A stretch of 9,768 nt of DNA from Flammeovirgaceae bacterium UBA5867 (GTDB lineage Bacteria; Bacteroidota; Bacteroidia; Cytophagales; Cyclobacteriaceae): NCBI GenBank assembly GCA_002432545.1, contig DJFR01000212.1, forward strand, positions 1 to 9,768. Reading direction: 5' to 3'. Within the stretch, counting starts at the first letter, position 1. Each line of letters starts with the position of its first letter. The notes under the pieces were generated by a model. That model searched no databases. It was not told the origin of the DNA and was given only the letters and a program-made list of their open reading frames with translations. The translations under genes and the position numbers were made by a program. Shown here piece by piece: positions 6,789 to 9,768 of this stretch.

Positions 6789-7424
6789 ATGACGAAAGCT
6801 GATAAAGTAAACGACATCCTGGCTATACTCGATCATTATTTTCCGGAGCCGGAAGTGCCGTTACATCATAAAGACGCCTATACATTACTCGTATCTGTTT
6901 TACTCTCGGCACAATGTACCGATGAGCGTGTAAACAAAACAACACCGGCTCTCTTCAAGCGTGCAGACAATCCGTACGACATGGTAAAGATGTCTCAAGA
7001 GGAGATTCGTGAAATCATCAGACCTTGTGGACTTTCTCCTATGAAATCGAAAGGTATATATGGTTTATCGCAGATACTGATCGATAAGTATAATGGTGAA
7101 GTACCGAATACATTTGAAGCACTCGAAGAACTTCCGGCCGTAGGACACAAGACAGCATCGGTTGTTATGACGCAATGGTTTGGTATCCCTGCTTTCCCGG
7201 TTGACACACATATACATCGCCTCGCCTATCGCTGGGCATTAACCAATGGCAAGAGTGTAGAGCAAACGGAGCACGACTTAAAGCGCCTCATACCAAAAGA
7301 GAAGTGGAATAATGCGCACCTTCAATTTATATACTTCGGCCGAAAATTCTGCCCCGCCCGGGGTCACGTGTGGACGGAGTGCCCGATTTGTTCTAAGTAT
7401 ATGCGTAAAGAACTTCGAGATTAG
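6789..7424 (+). CDS. nth: Endonuclease III (DNA glycosylase/AP lyase) with incomplete Fe-S ligand set
   Basis: Bifunctional base-excision repair glycosylase that removes oxidised pyrimidines and cleaves the abasic site. 211 residues, the usual length. The HhH-GPD core is intact: 'LLSAQCTDERVN' (38-49), hairpin 'LPAVGHKTA' (115-123) with catalytic Lys121, and 'VDTHIHRL' (138-145) with catalytic Asp139, matching E. coli Lys120 and Asp138 in spacing. The C-terminus is atypical: instead of C-x6-C-x2-C-x5-C for a 4Fe-4S cluster it has Cys188-x9-Cys198-x2-Cys201 and ends 'SKYMRKELRD' with no fourth Cys. Re-reading bases 7348-7424 confirms this, and the frames after the stop offer no missing Cys. 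Cluster loss is known in some Bacteroidota homologues to my recollection, so this could be an intermediate state. It starts 35 bp after namZ at an ATG with no clear Shine-Dalgarno sequence. Confidence 0.93.
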   Translation: MTKADKVNDILAILDHYFPEPEVPLHHKDAYTLLVSVLLSAQCTDERVNKTTPALFKRADNPYDMVKMSQEEIREIIRPCGLSPMKSKGIYGLSQILIDKYNGEVPNTFEALEELPAVGHKTASVVMTQWFGIPAFPVDTHIHRLAYRWALTNGKSVEQTEHDLKRLIPKEKWNNAHLQFIYFGRKFCPARGHVWTECPICSKYMRKELRD

Positions 7425-7440
7425 TTGATTAGCTACGAGC

Positions 7441-7461
7441 CTTGAGTCTTGAGCGATGAGA
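7441..7461. repeat. Three-unit heptanucleotide tandem repeat (CTTGAGT-like)
   Basis: CTTGAGT, CTTGAGC and GATGAGA lie head to tail with TGAG every 7 bases (7443, 7450, 7457); a fainter fourth unit with GAG lies just before (7436-7438). It sits 16 bp after the nth stop, in the spacer between convergent genes. Three units suggest a short simple-sequence tract rather than a functional site. Confidence 0.45.
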
Positions 7462-7501
7462 AAAAAGATACGTACCAGGGCATCATAGCCCACTCATACG
7501 T
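7461..7501 (-). terminator. Terminator of the PadR-membrane protein-lipoprotein operon
   Basis: ACGTA (7470-7474) pairs with TACGT (7497-7501), and GGGC (7478-7481) with GCCC (7488-7491) around loop ATCATA, giving an interrupted hairpin. Leftwards it is followed by TATC and six U residues (complement of A 7461-7466), so it fits the end of the leftward transcript that stops at 7517. Rightwards only TTT follows, so termination of the nth transcript would be weak. The internal loop lowers confidence. Confidence 0.45.
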
Positions 7502-7516
7502 TTAGTAAGTAAAATT

Positions 7517-8722
7517 CTACAGCTTAATTATAGTACCGTAACGTTTCTCGTCTGACAGCAGATGAACTGAGCCATCTTGTTTCAGGTACTGAATATAGGT
7601 AAGGCATTGTTCACCGGCTACCTGCTCACAAACAGGAAGTATTACCATGTCCTGATTAATGGCATATATTTTCTCAATTTGATCATCAAGACTTGTGTTC
7701 ACAACAGTCTCTGTTCTTGTGGAATCAGAAACATCTATATGCATGAGAGCCCTTTGCCCATTTTCCTGAAAGAAGATCGATAACGTTGTACCAAATGAAT
7801 CTGCTGTTATCGCTTCGAAGCTTGCACTGTTTTCTCGTATCTTCATCATTGTTTTATTACGTTCGAAATTATACAAGTAACAGTCACCTTCCTCGTCTTT
7901 AAACAATCCTAATGTTAGCTGGCCACCTGGAATATTAAATGCACGAGGTCTAAATCCAGGATCCGCGCTTAATGTGAGGTACGTATTTCCTTTGATTGTA
8001 CCATCGCCTATAAAGTAAATTATACCTTCTTCTGCTAACACATAAAGATTACCATAGAGATCATTATAAACCAAACGGCAATTGTCGACAACTTTCTGAG
8101 GCCAACCATCAACATAAGCATACAACTCATCCTGTAGCATATAATAGAGAACACCTTCACGATCAACATATAGCCTATCAAAGGCATCAAATACCAATTC
8201 AGTGTCGGTTGCTTCTTCGCGCAAGTATCTTGTAACTACATGCTCCTTATTATCAATATCACTATAGTAGAAATACTTGTCTTCGAAAACTGCATATTTA
8301 GCGCCAGCACAGGAAGAAAGTTCATCTGTATAGATATATTTGGTTTCAATCGCTTCACCGTTTTTTTTATCAATGAAATAAGACTCTTCGCGTCTGTAGA
8401 AAGAAATTAAAAAGTATTTGTCATTAACATCGTTAACTACATACGCATCAAATCCTCCCTTTGATTTTCCTTCAATGGTAAAACCCGCCTCTATCGATGA
8501 TCCACTCGCCCCGACTTTATATAAAGTTTCGTGAAGATATACATGTCCTTTAACCTCAATTGCTTTTTGAGGATTTTCTTCAGAGAACATAGCTACAGCA
8601 TCAGCAACATTCACGTGAATGAGGCGGGCTTCATCACCACCAGGTACAACTTCGTCATCGTCACTACAACCAAATAAAAAAACAGTTGCTACGATCAGCA
8701 AAAGGTATTTTTGGGAAACCAT
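7517..8722 (-). CDS. Predicted surface lipoprotein of unknown function
   Basis: No family recognised. I start it at the ATG at 8720-8722 (401 residues): this gives a clean lipoprotein signal, 'MVSQKYLLLIVATVFLFGC', with Cys19 in lipobox LFGC. A longer frame from the TTG at 8783-8785 would add 21 non-signal residues and is less likely. The mature end 'CSDDDE' resembles the acidic export signal that sends Bacteroidota lipoproteins to the cell surface. The rest (about 380 residues) is rich in short beta-strand-like segments with Tyr, Asp and Gly. Two stretches, about 190-206 and 224-241, share 'GxLY..' and end in 'DG' about 34 residues apart, suggesting a beta-propeller-like repeat; this is inference. 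Cys365 and Cys373 could form a disulfide. It lies 63 bp after the membrane-protein gene on the same strand and is last in the operon. Confidence 0.8.
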   Translation of the reverse strand: MVSQKYLLLIVATVFLFGCSDDDEVVPGGDEARLIHVNVADAVAMFSEENPQKAIEVKGHVYLHETLYKVGASGSSIEAGFTIEGKSKGGFDAYVVNDVNDKYFLISFYRREESYFIDKKNGEAIETKYIYTDELSSCAGAKYAVFEDKYFYYSDIDNKEHVVTRYLREEATDTELVFDAFDRLYVDREGVLYYMLQDELYAYVDGWPQKVVDNCRLVYNDLYGNLYVLAEEGIIYFIGDGTIKGNTYLTLSADPGFRPRAFNIPGGQLTLGLFKDEEGDCYLYNFERNKTMMKIRENSASFEAITADSFGTTLSIFFQENGQRALMHIDVSDSTRTETVVNTSLDDQIEKIYAINQDMVILPVCEQVAGEQCLTYIQYLKQDGSVHLLSDEKRYGTIIKL

Positions 8723-8785
8723 TCGAAGTCTGTTTAGAATATTGTCCCAATATACGCTGTCCGGTTTTAAAATCTCTAGGTACAA

Positions 8786-9391
8786 TTACGACACAGACCT
8801 CTTATACATCGTAAAAAACAAAAACGGCAGAAAGCCAAAGCTGAACAGCGCTGCTCCTGTAAGTAAAAGTACTTCGGCCCACTGGAGGCTAAAAAATTTC
8901 ATCACAATGGCCATACCTGTGGCGAGTGCACTGAGTATACCTAGAACGATGCGCGCGCGGTCCGTCCACGGAGCATTTAAATTTACCTTGAAATAATTAA
9001 TCACAACCAACGGCAAAAAGATAAGTGCGAATGTCAGAAAGCCATACGTTATTAACTGCTCACCACCTCGCATATGCAAAAGTTTAAACGTAACGCCCAT
9101 ACTCATACTACTGGTAGAGGCGAACCCGATTCCATACATGATCTTTTTCATATTCATTAGTTTAGCGTTTAACAACAAAAGTGTCTCCTGTTCAATCTCT
9201 GCTAATCCCTCCGGTGCGAATTCCTGTATAGCAGTCGTGAGCGCTATATCAAACGGTATATTTTCCTCCATCTTCAGTTCCACCACACAACATAAATGAT
9301 CGAGTACATCATCTTGCAGCGCAGCTATACCGATACCGCCATACTTCAAACGACTTCGTATATACTCAACCTGTTCTTCGGAGAGCGTCAT
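8786..9391 (-). CDS. HAAS-like four-helix membrane protein paired with PadR
   Basis: 201 residues. Residues 1-75 form a soluble helical domain with 'LQDDVLDHLCCVVELKMEENIPF' character (25-47) and 'AIQEFAPEGLAEIEQET' (54-70). This resembles the HAAS / permease-prefix type domain often encoded next to PadR regulators; the match is by eye. Four hydrophobic helices follow at about 84-105, 112-133, 147-167 and 172-194, with a basic end 'MYKRSVS'. The ATG (9389-9391) overlaps the TGA of the PadR gene in an ATGA junction, so the two are probably translationally coupled. Known HAAS proteins are thought to act as membrane partners in PadR-controlled circuits; what this one senses or binds is unknown. 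Confidence 0.78.
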   Translation of the reverse strand: MTLSEEQVEYIRSRLKYGGIGIAALQDDVLDHLCCVVELKMEENIPFDIALTTAIQEFAPEGLAEIEQETLLLLNAKLMNMKKIMYGIGFASTSSMSMGVTFKLLHMRGGEQLITYGFLTFALIFLPLVVINYFKVNLNAPWTDRARIVLGILSALATGMAIVMKFFSLQWAEVLLLTGAALFSFGFLPFLFFTMYKRSVS

Positions 9392-9726
9392 ATAGATTTC
9401 AGTTGCGGAAAAACGATTTTATTCAGCGTACCTATAAAATCTTTTAACTCTTCGAGGTAAGCCACTTTTTCCTTTTGCCCTTTCTTCGTCAGGAAGTAGT
9501 ATTTGCGTACGCGCTTGCCTATATATTCCTCTTTATAAGAGAGCAATCCATCGGCAGTCATCTTCTGCAAGGCCGGATACAGCGAGCCATCCTTCAAATG
9601 AATTTTACCTCCCGTCAACTCTTTCACGTGCTGTGAAATTTCGTAGCCATACATTTTTTCATGCTCCGCCAGTAATTTCAAAATTATAGCCGTGAGCGTG
9701 CCTTTCAGCAGTTCTTTCGAATACAT
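9388..9726 (-). CDS. PadR-family winged-helix transcriptional regulator
   Basis: Small DNA-binding repressor-type protein, 112 residues from the chosen ATG at 9724-9726. It has the PadR core: 'ELLKGTLTAIILKLLAEH' (5-22), 'MYGYEISQHV' (25-34), the recognition-helix signature 'KDGSLYPALQKMTADGLL' (45-62), and the wing 'GKRVRKYYFLTKKG' (70-83). PadR proteins usually repress their own operon and respond to small ligands. The start is uncertain: the frame extends to an ATG at 9739-9741 (5 more residues) and a TTG at 9757-9759, but 'MYSKELLKGTL' is the usual PadR N-terminus. Leftwards, TTG (complement of 9762-9764), 19 nt, and TATGTATA (complement of 9735-9742) form a weak promoter that would favour the inner ATG. 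It overlaps the next gene by 4 nt. Any upstream operator would lie beyond the right edge. Confidence 0.88.
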   Translation of the reverse strand: MYSKELLKGTLTAIILKLLAEHEKMYGYEISQHVKELTGGKIHLKDGSLYPALQKMTADGLLSYKEEYIGKRVRKYYFLTKKGQKEKVAYLEELKDFIGTLNKIVFPQLKSI

Positions 9727-9768
9727 AGAACGAATATACATAGAATTATGATGTATCAAAACAAAAGG

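Noticed and set aside
7278..7493. Open frame of 71 codons on the minus strand over the 3' end of nth
   Set aside because: I considered whether it continued the leftward operon, but it overlaps nth coding sequence and the hairpin, and has no recognisable motif.
8723..8785. N-terminal extension of the lipoprotein to a TTG
   Set aside because: It adds 21 residues ahead of a perfect lipoprotein signal peptide; the internal ATG at 8720-8722 gives normal signal-peptide architecture.
8619..8996. Open frame of 125 codons on the plus strand
   Set aside because: It spans the junction of two leftward genes and overlaps both the lipoprotein signal peptide and conserved helices of the membrane protein; low-complexity Ser/Thr/Lys composition, no start signals.

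Overview
The window looks like ordinary chromosomal DNA of a Bacteroidota bacterium, most likely of the Cytophagales type. The grounds are three. Promoter-like sites fit the Bacteroidota pattern (TTG, about 19 nt, TAnnTTTG). Shine-Dalgarno sequences are mostly weak. The gene families have Bacteroidota-style features: a SdhA/SdhB pair with 'LMSESLRNDG' and a long C-x17-C in the 2Fe-2S loop, a DUF1343/NamZ lipoprotein, and a lipoprotein with an acidic 'CSDDDE' surface-export-like motif. The lineage is inferred from sequence character, not from a database match.

Layout. Positions 1-2541 (+) hold the end of a succinate dehydrogenase/fumarate reductase operon: sdhA, cut by the left edge, then sdhB, closed by a strong hairpin terminator at 2570-2598. 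Positions 2715-3516 (+) are a single gene with its own consensus promoter, a polyprenol-phosphate mannosyltransferase-like GT2. Positions 3571-5442 (-) hold an unrecognised 185-residue protein, which has its own promoter and a terminator touching the GT2 stop codon, and upstream of it a LolC/LolE-like ABC permease with a TTG start. A 90 bp divergent intergenic region (5443-5532) leads into 5533-7424 (+): a DUF1343/NamZ exo-muramidase-like lipoprotein and, 35 bp later, endonuclease III. Convergent to these, 7517-9726 (-) is an apparent operon read from the right: a PadR-family regulator, a HAAS-like four-helix membrane protein overlapping it by 4 nt (ATGA), and a predicted surface lipoprotein.

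How the genes fit together. SdhA and SdhB are the catalytic and electron-transfer subunits of complex II; the heme membrane subunit is presumably upstream, outside the window. The central genes are housekeeping envelope and DNA-repair functions without an obvious joint pathway. The PadR / HAAS-membrane / surface-lipoprotein trio is the only part that looks like an accessory, possibly signalling, module, and it is the best candidate for something undescribed. The other notable point is that endonuclease III has an incomplete, wrongly spaced iron-sulfur ligand set. I see no tRNA or rRNA gene, CRISPR array, insertion sequence or phage gene, and no gene-free stretch over 300 bp.
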